DNA of 64,000 nucleotides from Corynebacterium matruchotii (GTDB lineage: Bacteria > Actinomycetota > Actinomycetes > Mycobacteriales > Mycobacteriaceae), in the NCBI RefSeq assembly GCF_011612265.2, contig NZ_CP050134.2, forward strand, positions 1,302,001-1,366,000, written 5' to 3'. Positions 1 to 9,689 of the stretch are shown here, piece after piece (position 1 is the first letter of the stretch; each line of letters begins with the position of its first letter). The translations under genes and the position numbers were made by a program. Below the pieces are notes generated by a model. It searched no databases. It was not told the origin of the DNA and saw nothing but the letters and a program-made list of their open reading frames with translations.

Positions 1-1098
1 ACCCGCAGCTATGTTGAGCACGACCTGGACAACATTTACGCGGGCGACGTCCACTACGCCCGCGATGCGTTCGAAGGGCTCAGCCTCATGGACGAAATCA
101 TGGCCCGCAAACGCGGCGAAACCATCACCGAAGACGTGACCAAGCAGCGGAAAAAAGCCGAACGCAAAGCGCGCCGGGAACGGTCCCAAAAGATCGCGGC
201 GGAGCGGAAAGCCAAGGCGAAGCCGGTGCAGCTGCCGGAGCGTTCCGAGGTGGCGGCGGACTTCCCGGTGGCCACCCCACCGTTCTGGGGCACCCGGATC
301 ATCAAGGGCCTGTCCGTGTCCGACTATCTGCTCATGCTGGACGAGCGGGCCTTATTCATGGGGCAGTGGGGGCTGAAATCCACCCGGGGTGATGGCCCGG
401 ACTATGAGGCGCTGGTGGAATCCGAGGGGCGGCCGCGGCTGCGGGCCTGGATCGACCAGCTGAAAAGCCGCGGCGTGTTAGACCATGCCGCGGTCGTGTA
501 CGGGTATTTCCCGGCCGTGAGCGTGAAAGACATGGTCCTGATTCTCGCCGAACCCCGGCCGGACGCCGAGGTGATTCGGGAGCTGAAATTCCCCCGGCAG
601 CAGCGCGGCAAATTCCTGTGCATCGCCGACTATGTGCGCTCCCGCACCCTGGCCGAAGAAACGGGCCAGGTGGATGTGCTGCCCCTGCAACTGGTGACCA
701 TGGGGGATCCCATTGCCCGCTACGCAAACGAACTATTCGCCATGAATAACTACCGGGACTACCTCGAAGTGCACGGCATTGGGGTGCAGCTCACGGAAGC
801 CCTAGCCGAATACTGGCATTCCCGCATCCGCGCCGAGCTGCGGCTCCCCGATGGCACACACGTGGGCGATAGTGATGCTCATGACACCCGCCGGTTCTTC
901 GACCTGGACTATTCCGGTGCCCGCTACTCGTTTGGCTATGGTTCCTGCCCCAACCTCACCGACCGACAGGCTATAGTGGACTTGCTGCACTCTGAGCGGA
1001 TTGGGGTGACACTGTCCGAGGAATACCAATTACACCCCGAACAGTCCACGGACGCATTCGTGCTCTACCACCCTGAGGCGAAATATTTTAATGTTTAA
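1..1098 (+). CDS. metH: Cobalamin-dependent methionine synthase, 3' part
   Basis: The frame is open from base 1, so the gene begins outside the window and only the C-terminal 365 codons are present. The first residues (NIYAGDVHYARDAFEGL) match the end of the MetH cobalamin-binding domain. The rest matches the activation domain that rebinds S-adenosylmethionine to reactivate oxidised cobalamin: LDERALFMGQWGLKS, a Trp-His pair in ALAEYWHSRIRAEL, and the SAM-binding pattern RYSFGYGSCPNL (R-x-x-x-G-Y). A Lys/Arg-rich linker (about residues 33-75) joins the two. The enzyme transfers a methyl group from methyltetrahydrofolate to homocysteine. It is a B12 user in the same window as a B12-synthesis cluster. 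The TAA stop is at 1096-1098. Confidence 0.93.
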   Translation, partial: TRSYVEHDLDNIYAGDVHYARDAFEGLSLMDEIMARKRGETITEDVTKQRKKAERKARRERSQKIAAERKAKAKPVQLPERSEVAADFPVATPPFWGTRIIKGLSVSDYLLMLDERALFMGQWGLKSTRGDGPDYEALVESEGRPRLRAWIDQLKSRGVLDHAAVVYGYFPAVSVKDMVLILAEPRPDAEVIRELKFPRQQRGKFLCIADYVRSRTLAEETGQVDVLPLQLVTMGDPIARYANELFAMNNYRDYLEVHGIGVQLTEALAEYWHSRIRAELRLPDGTHVGDSDAHDTRRFFDLDYSGARYSFGYGSCPNLTDRQAIVDLLHSERIGVTLSEEYQLHPEQSTDAFVLYHPEAKYFNV

Positions 1099-1147
1099 GC
1101 TTTGCGACGTCGGAACCCGCCGGGCGTGCTACCAGGCACTAAGGTGA

Positions 1148-1357
1148 ATGATTGTGAATATCAACGAACTACTCGCCCCGGATGTTTTCGTCCCATTCCT
1201 CATCGGATTGGGCGTGGTCTGGTTAGTGCTCAAGGCAGTAAAACGCGTCATCAACCGGGTGATTACCCTGGTGGCGACCGCCATCATCTTAGGCGGCAGC
1301 CAGCATCTGGGTGCTTTTGATGGGCTTGATAATCTCACACATCTCCTACACCAATAA
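1148..1357 (+). CDS. Small membrane protein, function unknown
   Basis: A 69-residue open frame between metH and the DUF4241 gene. It has two hydrophobic stretches, about residues 13-31 (VFVPFLIGLGVVWLVLKAV) and 39-50 (ITLVATAIILGG), separated by a short basic loop (KRVINR). This suggests a two-helix inner-membrane protein with the basic loop in the cytoplasm. No family was recognised. A weak AAGGTGA sits just before the ATG. The hydrophobic pattern and the position in an otherwise empty gap support it being real, but there is no homology evidence. Confidence 0.5.
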   Translation: MIVNINELLAPDVFVPFLIGLGVVWLVLKAVKRVINRVITLVATAIILGGSQHLGAFDGLDNLTHLLHQ

Positions 1358-1414
1358 AAATATTGCTTTAATAATTGTGTAACCACTCTCGACAAGTAAA
1401 GGACCAACAGATTC

Positions 1415-2074
1415 ATGGACCCAGCACTGTTCTACCCGCTGAAAAACTCCGGCACCGAATACATGGGGGACACCACCCTTTCCCTGACTGTGACCGACGC
1501 CGGAACCATAACCATCCCCTCCGGCACACTCCTGGTGTGCGACCCGTTCGCCCAGTTCATCGGGTTATCCCACGGCCTGGTCTATGATGTGCCGGCCGGC
1601 GATCACCCCACCAAAGTCACCATTGCGAACATTCCCGGGAAAACCCCAGTCAACGCCTACCTCAGTGTGGTGTTCTCCAACACCGAACCTGTTACCTTCG
1701 AACAGCCCTACCCGCACCGCAACCCGGATGAAATCCCCATCCCATCCGCCATGCGCACCGACGGTGTAGCCCTCGACTCCGGGGCCGCCGCCGTGGTCGA
1801 CGCCGCCGCAGCCGAAGCATTCACCGCCTCCACCGACCTGGACAGCTTCACCGACTACATCCACACAGACGCCCCCGACGGCTGGTTCAACCTCCTCCGC
1901 GACCACAACGGTATCGCACAAACCCCCCTACCAGACCACAAAGAAAACATGATACTGGCTAGGTCGGGGTATGATGCCGGGTTCTACCCAATCGTCGCCG
2001 GCTACGACCGGAACCACACCATGGTGTCCCTCCACGTTGACTTCCTTGTTGTGGGCGGGCACCCCTACGACTAG
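1415..2074 (+). CDS. DUF4241 domain protein
   Basis: 219 residues with no signal peptide or membrane segment. It resembles the DUF4241 family: an N-terminal beta-rich half with GTLLVCDPF and PAGDHPTKV, a central acidic patch around [17 protein letters not shown], and the C-terminal family ending in which a glycine-aspartate-rich turn ([17 protein letters not shown]) leads into a hydrophobic strand ([12 protein letters not shown]). The biochemical role of DUF4241 proteins is not known to me. AAAGGA upstream of the ATG is a usable ribosome binding site. It stands alone between the small membrane protein and hisE, with no partner suggesting a toxin or immunity role. Confidence 0.75.
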   Translation: MDPALFYPLKNSGTEYMGDTTLSLTVTDAGTITIPSGTLLVCDPFAQFIGLSHGLVYDVPAGDHPTKVTIANIPGKTPVNAYLSVVFSNTEPVTFEQPYPHRNPDEIPIPSAMRTDGVALDSGAAAVVDAAAAEAFTASTDLDSFTDYIHTDAPDGWFNLLRDHNGIAQTPLPDHKENMILARSGYDAGFYPIVAGYDRNHTMVSLHVDFLVVGGHPYD

Positions 2075-2124
2075 GCCCACAACCCACGTCACGGCGTCGA
2101 CAAGCATGCCGGCGCCATGGAAGA

Positions 2125-2385
2125 ATGGTGCGCGTGAAAGATTTTGACACCCTCTTTACCGAACTCACCCACCGCAAACCCGGATCCGGCACCGACCAGG
2201 CCATCGCCAAAGGCATCCACCATTTAGGCAAAAAAGTCATCGAAGAAGCCGGCGAAGTGTGGATCGCCGCCGAATACCAAACCGACGATGAACTCGCCGA
2301 AGAACTATCCCAACTCCTCTACTGGGCCCAAACCATCATGATCGCCCGTGGACTCACCCCCGCTGACGTTTACAAATACCTCTAA
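2125..2385 (+). CDS. hisE: Phosphoribosyl-ATP pyrophosphatase
   Basis: Hydrolyses phosphoribosyl-ATP to phosphoribosyl-AMP, the second step of histidine synthesis. The protein is about 86 residues, the usual length for a stand-alone HisE. Recognisable features are the PGSGT motif, [18 protein letters not shown] with the metal-binding acidic residues, and [18 protein letters not shown], ending in DVYKYL. The frame opens at ATG 2125, but GTG 2134 (VKDFDTLF) fits the family N-terminus better and may be the true start. hisG follows after 6 bases, so the two are very likely co-transcribed. Confidence 0.93.
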   Translation: MVRVKDFDTLFTELTHRKPGSGTDQAIAKGIHHLGKKVIEEAGEVWIAAEYQTDDELAEELSQLLYWAQTIMIARGLTPADVYKYL

Positions 2386-2391
2386 ACAACC

Positions 2392-3237
2392 ATGCTAAAA
2401 GTAGCCGTACCCAATAAAGGCTCCCTGTCGGAAGCCGCCCTCACCATATTGTCCGAAGCCGGCTACGCCAGCCGCAGCAACACAAAATCCCTCACCACCC
2501 TCGACAAAACCAACAACGTGGAATTCTTCTTCCTCCGCCCCAAAGACATCGCCATCTATGTCGCCGGCGGACACCTCGACATGGGCATCACCGGCAGAGA
2601 CCTCGCCGCAGACTCCCGCGCCGACGTGACCGAAGTACTCACCCTAGGGTTCGGCGCCGCCACATTCCGCTACGCCGCCCCCGACACCGAAACCTGGACC
2701 ATCCCCAACATAGCCGGCAAACGAGTCGCCACCTCCTACCCCAACCTGGTGCGCGCCGACCTGGCCCGCAGAGGCATCGACGCCACCGTCATCCGGCTAG
2801 ACGGCGCCGTGGAAATCTCCATCAAACTCGGCGTCGCCGACGTCATCGCCGATGTAGTATCCACCGGCCGCACCCTCCGCCAACACGGGCTCGCCCCCTT
2901 CGGGGAACCCCTCATCAACTCCGAAGCCATTGTTGTGGCCCGAACCGGCGCCGAAATCACCCCCGAAATGATGGTGCTATTGCGGCGGATGGAAGGAATC
3001 CTCCACGCCCATAACTTCCTCATGCTCGACTACAACGTGGAACACCACCTGCTGGAACAAGCCAAAGCCATCACCCCCGGCATATCCGGACCCACCGTGT
3101 CCCCACTCGCCCTGGACAATTGGGTTGCCGTCCGCGCCATGGTGCCGAAACCCGAAGCCAACGCAATCATGGACCGCCTCGCCCACCTCGGGGCCCAAGC
3201 CATCCTCGCCACCGAAATCCGCATCGCACGCCTCTAA
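2392..3237 (+). CDS. hisG: ATP phosphoribosyltransferase (long form)
   Basis: First and committed enzyme of histidine synthesis, joining ATP and PRPP. At 281 residues it is the long form, with a C-terminal ACT-like regulatory domain (about residues 210-281) that normally binds histidine for feedback inhibition. Motifs include the N-terminal [11 protein letters not shown], the [12 protein letters not shown] segment, and the PRPP-binding region [20 protein letters not shown]. The ATG is 6 bases after the hisE stop. This hisE-hisG pairing is common in actinobacteria. Confidence 0.95.
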   Translation: MLKVAVPNKGSLSEAALTILSEAGYASRSNTKSLTTLDKTNNVEFFFLRPKDIAIYVAGGHLDMGITGRDLAADSRADVTEVLTLGFGAATFRYAAPDTETWTIPNIAGKRVATSYPNLVRADLARRGIDATVIRLDGAVEISIKLGVADVIADVVSTGRTLRQHGLAPFGEPLINSEAIVVARTGAEITPEMMVLLRRMEGILHAHNFLMLDYNVEHHLLEQAKAITPGISGPTVSPLALDNWVAVRAMVPKPEANAIMDRLAHLGAQAILATEIRIARL

Positions 3238-3294
3238 AGTCGACTACAGTAAAAAACTGTATCTGTTACCGCCGCGTGAAAAAACGAGGTAAAA

Positions 3295-4776
3295 ATGGCC
3301 AAGTCTGCCCCCAAAAAGGACGAAAAACCCATTCAAGCCCCCCAAAAACCCACAAGTCCCACCCGGAAAGAAGTGGATTTATTGGGGGAAATGGAAGTAT
3401 CCAACGAGCACTACTACGGCATCCACACCCTCCGGGCCATGGATAACTTCCACATCTCCGGGAAAACCATCAACGACGTACCCGACTTCATCCGCGGCAT
3501 GGTACAAGTGAAAAAAGCCGCAGCACTCGCCAACCGACGACTCCACACCCTGCCCGCGAAAAAATGCGACGCCATCGTGTGGGCATGCGACCAAATCCTC
3601 CACCACGGCAGGTGCATGGACCAATTCCCCATCGACGTGTTCCAAGGCGGCGCCGGCACCAGCCTCAACATGAACACCAACGAAGTCATCGCCAACCTCG
3701 CCCTCGAACACCTAGGCGAACCCAAAGGGGCCTACGACATCATCAACCCCAACGATGACGTCAACATGTCCCAATCCACCAACGACGCCTACCCCACCGG
3801 CTTCCGGCTCGGCGTCTACGCCTGCATGCAACGACTCATCGAACGAATCGACGAACTGCAACACGCATTCCACCGCAAAGCCGACGAATTCGTCGACATC
3901 CTCAAAATGGGCCGCACCCAACTCCAAGACGCGGTCCCCATGACCCTCGGCGACGAATTCAACGCATTCGCCCACAACCTGGCCGAAGAACAAGCCATCC
4001 TCCGGGATGCCGCCGACCGACTCCTGGAAATCAACCTGGGGGCCACCGCCATCGGCACCGGGCTCAACACCCCGGCCGGCTACCGCCACCAAGTCACCGC
4101 CACCCTGGCCGAAGTCACCGACCTGCCCATCAAATCCGCCGCCGACCTCATCGAGGCCACCAGCGACACCGGCGCCTACGTGCTCGCCCACTCAGCGGTG
4201 AAACGCGCCGCCATGAAACTCTCAAAAATCTGCAACGACCTGCGGCTCCTAGCATCCGGGCCGACCGCCGGCCTGCACGAAATCAACCTTCCCGAACGAC
4301 AAGCCGGATCCTCCATCATGCCGGCCAAAGTCAACCCGGTCATCCCCGAAGTCGTCAACCAAGTATGCTTCAAAGTCTTCGGCAACGACTTCACCGTCCT
4401 CATGGCCGCCGAAGCCGGCCAACTCCAACTCAACGTGATGGAACCCGCCATCGGCCAAGCCCTATTCGAATCCATTGAAATCCTCGGCAACGCCGCCACC
4501 ACCCTCCGGGAAAAATGCGTCAACGGGATCACCGCCAACGCGGGCGTATGCCGCAAATATGTGGAAAACTCCATCGGCATCGTCACCTACCTCAACCCAT
4601 TCATCGGCCACCACAACGGCGACCTCATCGGTAAAGAAGCCGCCCGCACCGGCAAATCCGTCCGCGACCTGGTCCTAGAAAAAGGCCTCATGGATGAAGC
4701 CACCCTCAACCAGGTGCTCTCCACCGAAAACCTCATGCACCCCATGTTTCGCGGCACCCTCTACCTCGACAACTAA
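3295..4776 (+). CDS. aspA: Aspartate ammonia-lyase (aspartase)
   Basis: Interconverts L-aspartate with fumarate and ammonia. 493 residues of the class II fumarase/aspartase family. The superfamily signature [11 protein letters not shown] lies at about residues 338-348, and [14 protein letters not shown] at about 150-163 is the other conserved active-site region. The catalytic body begins near [20 protein letters not shown] at residue 29. The first 28 residues are a Lys/Pro-rich low-complexity leader; as I recall, C. glutamicum AspA has a similar, longer leader. GAGGT precedes the ATG. A short inverted repeat (ACAGT-AAAAA-ACTGT, 3246-3260) lies between hisG and aspA. Confidence 0.95.
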   Translation: MAKSAPKKDEKPIQAPQKPTSPTRKEVDLLGEMEVSNEHYYGIHTLRAMDNFHISGKTINDVPDFIRGMVQVKKAAALANRRLHTLPAKKCDAIVWACDQILHHGRCMDQFPIDVFQGGAGTSLNMNTNEVIANLALEHLGEPKGAYDIINPNDDVNMSQSTNDAYPTGFRLGVYACMQRLIERIDELQHAFHRKADEFVDILKMGRTQLQDAVPMTLGDEFNAFAHNLAEEQAILRDAADRLLEINLGATAIGTGLNTPAGYRHQVTATLAEVTDLPIKSAADLIEATSDTGAYVLAHSAVKRAAMKLSKICNDLRLLASGPTAGLHEINLPERQAGSSIMPAKVNPVIPEVVNQVCFKVFGNDFTVLMAAEAGQLQLNVMEPAIGQALFESIEILGNAATTLREKCVNGITANAGVCRKYVENSIGIVTYLNPFIGHHNGDLIGKEAARTGKSVRDLVLEKGLMDEATLNQVLSTENLMHPMFRGTLYLDN

Positions 4777-4806
4777 CCCCACCACAACACCAAGGAGGAA
4801 AACCCC

Positions 4807-6464
4807 ATGCCTACCGACGTCGAAATCGCCCAAGCCCACACCCTCGAACCCATCACCACCATCGCCGACCGCGCCGGCATTCCAGAACAATCCCTCATCC
4901 CCTACGGCACCACCAAAGCCAAAATCGACATCACCACCACCCCCACCGAAACAACCGGCAAACTCGTCCTCGTCACCGGCATTTCCCCCACCCCAGCCGG
5001 TGAAGGCAAATCCACCGTCCTCATCGGGCTTGCCGACGCTATCCGGTCCACCGGCCGCTCCGCCATCGTAGCCATCCGGGAACCCTCCCTCGGCCCAGTC
5101 ATGGGCATCAAAGGCGGCGCCGCCGGCGGCGGCTACTCCCAAATCGTCCCCATGGAAGACATCAACCTGCACTTTACCGGGGACTTCCACGCAATCACCG
5201 CCGCCAACAACACCCTGGCGGCCATGATCGACAACCACATCCACCAAGGCAACCAACTCGGCATCGACCCGCGCCGGGTCTCGTGGCAACGGTGCGTCGA
5301 CGTCAACGACCGCAGCCTCCGGCACGTGGTCACCGGCCTGGGCGGCAAAGCCCACGGGGTGCCGGCCGAAACCGGGTTCACCATCACCGCCGCCAGCGAA
5401 ATCATGGCGGTCCTCTGCCTCGCCACCGACCTGGCGGACCTGGCGGACCGCATCAGCCGCATGGTGGTCGCCCAAACCTACGATGGGAAACCCGTCACCG
5501 CCGGTGACGTCAACGCCCAAGGCGCCCTCACCGCCCTCCTCAAAGACGCCATCAACCCCAACCTGGTGCAAACCCTGGGCGGCACCCCCGCCTTCGTCCA
5601 CGGCGGACCGTTCGCTAACATCGCCCACGGCTGCAACTCCCTCATCGCCACCCGCACCGCACTAGCGCACGCCGACGTGGTCCTCACCGAAGGCGGTTTC
5701 GGCTCCGACCTGGGGGCGGAAAAATTCTTCGACATCAAAGCCCGCGCCGGTGATCTCGACGTATCCGCAGTCGTGATCGTGGCAACAATCCGCTCCCTGA
5801 AATACAACGGGGGACTCGCCCGCGACCAACTCACCACCGAAAACCTGGACGCCCTCCAACAAGGCGTTGCTAACCTGGCCCGCCACGTGGAAAACGTGCG
5901 CAAATTCGGGGCGGAACCAGTGGTGGCGCTCAACTCCTTCACGTCGGACACGGACGTCGAAAAGCAATGGCTCGCCGACTGGGCACAAACCAATAACATC
6001 ACCCTCGTGCCGTGCGACGTGTGGGCCCACGGTGGGGCAGGAGCCACCAACCTGGCGGACGCGGTCCTTACCACCATCGACGCCGCAACCCCCACCCACC
6101 CCCTCTACGACCCCGCCGACGGCCTGGAAGCCAACATCACCACCATCGCCCGGAACTCTACCACGCCACCAGCGTGGAATTCACCAAACAAGCCCGCACC
6201 GACCTGGCCTACCTTGCCGAAAACGGGTGGGACACCCTCCCCGTGTGCATCTCCAAAACCCAATACTCATTCAGCGACGACCCCACCCTCCTCGGCGCCG
6301 CCGAAGGCCACGTCCTCCACGTCCGGCAACTCCTGCCCCGCATCGGGGCCGGCTTCATCGTGGCACTCACCGGAAACGTTATGACCATGCCCGGGCTTCC
6401 CAAGAAACCCGCAGCTGAAGGCATCGCCGTCTCAGACGGCGGGAAGATCACCGGACTGTTCTAA
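4807..6464 (+). CDS. fhs: Formate-tetrahydrofolate ligase, one frameshift
   Basis: Makes 10-formyltetrahydrofolate from formate, ATP and THF. The family's ATP-binding loop TPAGEGKSTVLIGL (about residue 62), EPSLGPVMGIKGGAAGGGYS and LHFTGDFHAI are intact. A strong AAGGAGG sits 7 bases before the ATG. The frame breaks near 6153: IARN is followed by nonsense in frame 1, while another frame carries the expected ELYHATSVEFTKQ... and the normal ending SDGGKITGLF. One G missing after CGG (cgg-aac for cgg-gaa-c) explains it. The corrected length is about 552 residues, which is normal. A sequencing error or a recent mutation is equally possible from sequence alone. Confidence 0.9.
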
Positions 6465-6710
6465 CTGCCACTTATCCCACGCCCGCTGGGATTCCATCCA
6501 AAACTTTGGAGTCTTGCCGAAAACCGCAGACATGCGCTTGGCAAGACTCCAAGTCAATTTCTCCGTGCCCGCAACCATCCCATTCACGGTCGACTCCGGC
6601 GCATATAATCGCTTCGCCGCATCATACTGACTCAACCTCATCGGGATTAAATAATCCTCCAACAAAATCCGGCCGGGGTGACGCGGAACCGGGTGATCTG
6701 CTGCGGGCAT
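6432..6710 (-). CDS. HigA/VapI-like antitoxin, orphan
   Basis: 92 residues of the HigA-type XRE helix-turn-helix antitoxins. HPGRILLEDYLIPMRLSQYDAAKRL is the family opening, followed by the helix-turn-helix (residues about 28-62) and the typical FGKTPKFWMESQRAWDKW tail, where these proteins usually have an F-W-x-x-L-Q pattern. No HigB-like toxin lies upstream: only about 86 untranslated bases separate it from the recB-like gene, and downstream it overlaps the fhs 3' end by 33 bases on the opposite strand. It may be a toxin-antitoxin remnant or a stand-alone regulator. Confidence 0.8.
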   Translation of the reverse strand: MPAADHPVPRHPGRILLEDYLIPMRLSQYDAAKRLYAPESTVNGMVAGTEKLTWSLAKRMSAVFGKTPKFWMESQRAWDKWQLEQSGDLPAV

Positions 6711-6796
6711 AACAAAAACTCCAACCTAGCCAAAACACAACCTAACACCACCAAAGTTTAAAAACCCCACCCAAATTTCACCAGGTAGGTTAGGCT

Positions 6797-7591
6797 TTAC
6801 TCCACCCCAGGGAACGGTGGGGGAGTACCCCCAAACATTGGGCACAACCGTTGATGCGGGCACCACCCACACAACTTCGACGTCTTCGCCCGAAACACCC
6901 CAGCGGAAATATCACCCAAAATCTTCCCCCACAAATCCCCCAAATCCCGCTCAAAAAACTCCAACTCCTCCCGCGACGGTGCAAGATACAGCGAATCCGC
7001 CACCTTCAAATACATCAGCCGCAACTGGTGCGGAATCACCCCCTGAGTCCGCCACCACACCAACGCATAAAACCGCATCTGAAACTTAGCCTGCCCACTA
7101 TACCGCGGCAATGGCTTCTTCCCAGTCTTATAATCCACCACCCGCACCTCACCAGTAGGTGCCACATCCACCCGATCAATAAACCCCCGCACCGGCACCC
7201 CATTCGGCAATACCGCATCCACAAACTTCTCACACGCCAACGCATCAAAACCCTGCGGATTCTCCATCAAAAAATAGCCCTTCAACAACGACCGGCACCC
7301 CACCAAAAACTCATACACCTCCCCCTCCGGCACTAACTCCAGCAGCGACGGATCCTCCCCACACATATCCGCCCAATTCGGCCGCAACCGCTTCACCACC
7401 GCCGGATACGTCCGCTCAGGTCGCTCCCACAAATGCATATCCTCCAAACACGCATGCACCAACGTGCCCCGAACCTGGGCCACAGTCTTCGGCTCCGGTA
7501 ACTTATCAATCGCCCGAAACCGATACAACAACGGGCACTGCATATAATCATTCGCACGAGAAGGAGACAAGGCAAGACTCACCACACCCAA
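6797..7591 (-). CDS. RecB-family PD-(D/E)XK exonuclease-like protein
   Basis: 264 residues. LSPSRANDYMQCPLLYRFR is the typical opening with the first iron-sulfur cysteine. VRGFIDRVDVAPTGEVRVVDYKTGKKP contains the nuclease core (Asp in RVD, then V-D-Y-K-T-G-K). The end has CGWCPHQRLCP, giving the C-x2-C-x5-C cluster of AddB/Cas4-like nucleases that hold a 4Fe-4S cluster. A homologue sits beside the pupylation locus in mycobacteria, as I recall, so the neighbourhood is conserved. It is divergent from the M18 aminopeptidase gene. The role is presumably DNA processing or repair; no helicase domain is attached. Confidence 0.85.
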   Translation of the reverse strand: MGVVSLALSPSRANDYMQCPLLYRFRAIDKLPEPKTVAQVRGTLVHACLEDMHLWERPERTYPAVVKRLRPNWADMCGEDPSLLELVPEGEVYEFLVGCRSLLKGYFLMENPQGFDALACEKFVDAVLPNGVPVRGFIDRVDVAPTGEVRVVDYKTGKKPLPRYSGQAKFQMRFYALVWWRTQGVIPHQLRLMYLKVADSLYLAPSREELEFFERDLGDLWGKILGDISAGVFRAKTSKLCGWCPHQRLCPMFGGTPPPFPGVE

Positions 7592-7593
7592 GC

Positions 7594-7599
7594 TACACT
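7594..7599 (+). promoter_or_regulatory. Possible -10 element, leaderless start
   Basis: TACACT lies 8 bases before the ATG of the M18 aminopeptidase, which would place transcription initiation at or near the A of the ATG. Leaderless transcripts are common in Corynebacterium. No convincing -35 element was seen. Confidence 0.3.
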
Positions 7600-7607
7600 A
7601 GAACACC

Positions 7608-8801
7608 ATGCCCGACGACTTCATCAACTTCCTCACCGCATCACCCAGCTCCTACCACGCCGCCCACACCGGCGCCCACCTCCTTGCCCAAGCCGGATTC
7701 ACCCACCACACCGAAACCGACCCCTGGGACGCCCAACCCGGCGGCCACTACCTCATCCGCGGCGGCGCCCTCATCGCCTGGCACATCCCCACCCAACTCC
7801 CCACCAACCCAGCATTCCGCATCATCGGCGCCCACACCGACTCACCCGGATTCAAACTCAAACACACCCCCGACCACACCACCTACGGCTTCAACCAAGC
7901 CGCAGTCGAAATCTACGGTGGCCCCATCATCTCCTCCTGGTTCGACCGCGACCTCAAACTCGCCGGCATCATCACCCACACTGACGGCACCACCCACCTC
8001 TACGAAACCCCACCACTGCTCCGCATCCCCAACCTCGCCATCCACCTCGACCGCAACCCTACAGTCGACCGACAACACCACACCACCCCCATCTACGGCA
8101 CCACCACCAACCCAACCAGCATCCTCCCCACCAACACCTGCACCCACGACCTCATCACCGTCGACACCCAACCACCCGGCCGCCTTGGCACTGACCACAA
8201 ACTCCTCGCCGCCGGCAGACTCGACAACCTCAGCTCCGTCTACCCAGCCATCACCGCACTCATCGACGCCGCCGACGCCGCCACCGACATCCTCATCCTC
8301 GCCTGCTTCGACCACGAAGAAATCGGCTCCGCCACCACCACCGGCGCAGCCGGCCCCATCCTCCAAGACACCCTCGAACGCACCGCCTATGCCCTCGGCC
8401 TCAACCTCGACGAAACCAAACGCGCCTACCAACGCTCCACCTGCGTCTCCGCCGACGCCGCCCACTCCATCCACCCCAACTACCCAACCCACCACGACCC
8501 CCACAACTACCCACAACTAGGACACGGCCCCGTCCTTAAAATCAACGCCAACCACCGCTACGCCTCCACCGCCGAAACCCAAGCCCACTGGCTCAAACAC
8601 TGCCCCGAATCCCAACACTTCGTCAGCAACAACAACACCCCCTGCGGCACCACCATTGGCCCCATCACCGCCACCCGACTCGGCATCCCCACCGTCGACG
8701 TCGGCATCCCCCTGCTCAGCATGCACTCCGCCCGCGAACTCTGCCACCTCGACGACATCACCGCACTCCACAAAGCACTCACCAACTATCTGGTAGGTTA
8801 A
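7608..8801 (+). CDS. M18 family aminopeptidase
   Basis: 397 residues of the zinc aminopeptidase M18 family (yeast aminopeptidase I / aspartyl aminopeptidase type). Metal and catalytic motifs are intact: GAHTDSPGFKLK, the LDNLSSVYPAI Asp ligand, CFDHEEIGSATTTGA (catalytic and ligand Glu), AHSIHPNY, and the terminal MHSARELCHLDD with its His ligand. The protein is cytosolic and removes N-terminal residues from peptides. It ends 6 bases before trmI. The codons are extremely C-rich, but the G-rich coding strand of the oppositely oriented recB-like gene shows that this is a strand bias of the region rather than of this gene. Confidence 0.92.
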   Translation: MPDDFINFLTASPSSYHAAHTGAHLLAQAGFTHHTETDPWDAQPGGHYLIRGGALIAWHIPTQLPTNPAFRIIGAHTDSPGFKLKHTPDHTTYGFNQAAVEIYGGPIISSWFDRDLKLAGIITHTDGTTHLYETPPLLRIPNLAIHLDRNPTVDRQHHTTPIYGTTTNPTSILPTNTCTHDLITVDTQPPGRLGTDHKLLAAGRLDNLSSVYPAITALIDAADAATDILILACFDHEEIGSATTTGAAGPILQDTLERTAYALGLNLDETKRAYQRSTCVSADAAHSIHPNYPTHHDPHNYPQLGHGPVLKINANHRYASTAETQAHWLKHCPESQHFVSNNNTPCGTTIGPITATRLGIPTVDVGIPLLSMHSARELCHLDDITALHKALTNYLVG

Positions 8802-8807
8802 ACCCCC

Positions 8808-9647
8808 ATGGCATACTCAGGACCCTTCCAACCCGGCGACCGCGTCCAACTCACCGACCCCAAACGCCGCCACCTCACCATCACCCTCCAACCAGACGCC
8901 AAACTCTCCACCCACAAAGGCATCATCAACCACAACGACATCATCGGCGCCGACGAAGGAACCATCGTTAAAAGCGAACAAGGCACCGAATACCTCTGCT
9001 TCCGGCACCTCCTCGTCGACCACATCCTCTCCATGCCCCGCGGCGCCGCCGTCATCTACCCCAAAGACTCCGCCCAAATCCTCACCGAAGGCGACATCTT
9101 CCCCGGCGCCCGTGTCCTCGAAGCCGGCGCCGGCTCCGGCGCCCTCACCATCTCCCTCCTCAGAGCAGTAGGGGACACCGGCCAAGTCATCTCCTACGAA
9201 ATCCGCCCCGACCACCTCGAATACGCCGAAAAAAACGTCGACCAATACTTCGGCACCCGCCCACCCAACTGGGACCCCCGCCTCGGCGACCTCCGCGCCA
9301 CCACCCTCGACGACCTCGACGGCCAACCCGTCGACCGGGTCCTCCTCGACATGCTCGAACCCTGGGAATGCCTCACCGTCGCCAAACAACTCCTCGTCCC
9401 TGGCGGAGTACTCATGGCCTACGTCGCCACCGTGCCCCAACTCATGAACGTCATGGAAGGCATCCGCGAACAACAATGCTTCACCGAACCCCGCGCCTGG
9501 GAATCCCTCGTCCGCGAATGGCGCGTCGAAGGACTCGCCACCCGACCCGAACACCGCATGAACGCCCACACCGCATTCCTCATCTGGGCCCGCCGCCTCG
9601 CCGACGGAGTCACACCCCCCAGGCCGCAGCGCCGCGCCCGAAAATAA
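8808..9647 (+). CDS. trmI: tRNA (adenine-58-N1)-methyltransferase
   Basis: Methylates N1 of A58 in the T-loop of tRNAs using SAM. 279 residues, orthologous in appearance to mycobacterial Rv2118c. An N-terminal beta domain (FQPGDRVQLTDPKRRHLTI) precedes the Rossmann domain with motif I VLEAGAGSGALTISLL (about residues 103-118), the acidic residue of motif II in ISYEIRPDHL, and DRVLLDMLEPWE (motif IV). It lies between the M18 peptidase and arc, the conserved actinobacterial arrangement next to the pupylation genes. Confidence 0.93.
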   Translation: MAYSGPFQPGDRVQLTDPKRRHLTITLQPDAKLSTHKGIINHNDIIGADEGTIVKSEQGTEYLCFRHLLVDHILSMPRGAAVIYPKDSAQILTEGDIFPGARVLEAGAGSGALTISLLRAVGDTGQVISYEIRPDHLEYAEKNVDQYFGTRPPNWDPRLGDLRATTLDDLDGQPVDRVLLDMLEPWECLTVAKQLLVPGGVLMAYVATVPQLMNVMEGIREQQCFTEPRAWESLVREWRVEGLATRPEHRMNAHTAFLIWARRLADGVTPPRPQRRARK

Positions 9648-9689
9648 CCCCCACCACCGCTTATCGACCCCACCCGCACATAAGCTAAG

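Noticed and set aside
4675..5628. Long open frame on the - strand opposite fhs (317 codons)
   Set aside because: Gly/Val/Asp-rich low-complexity translation caused by the C-rich opposite strand. The + strand carries a well conserved fhs.
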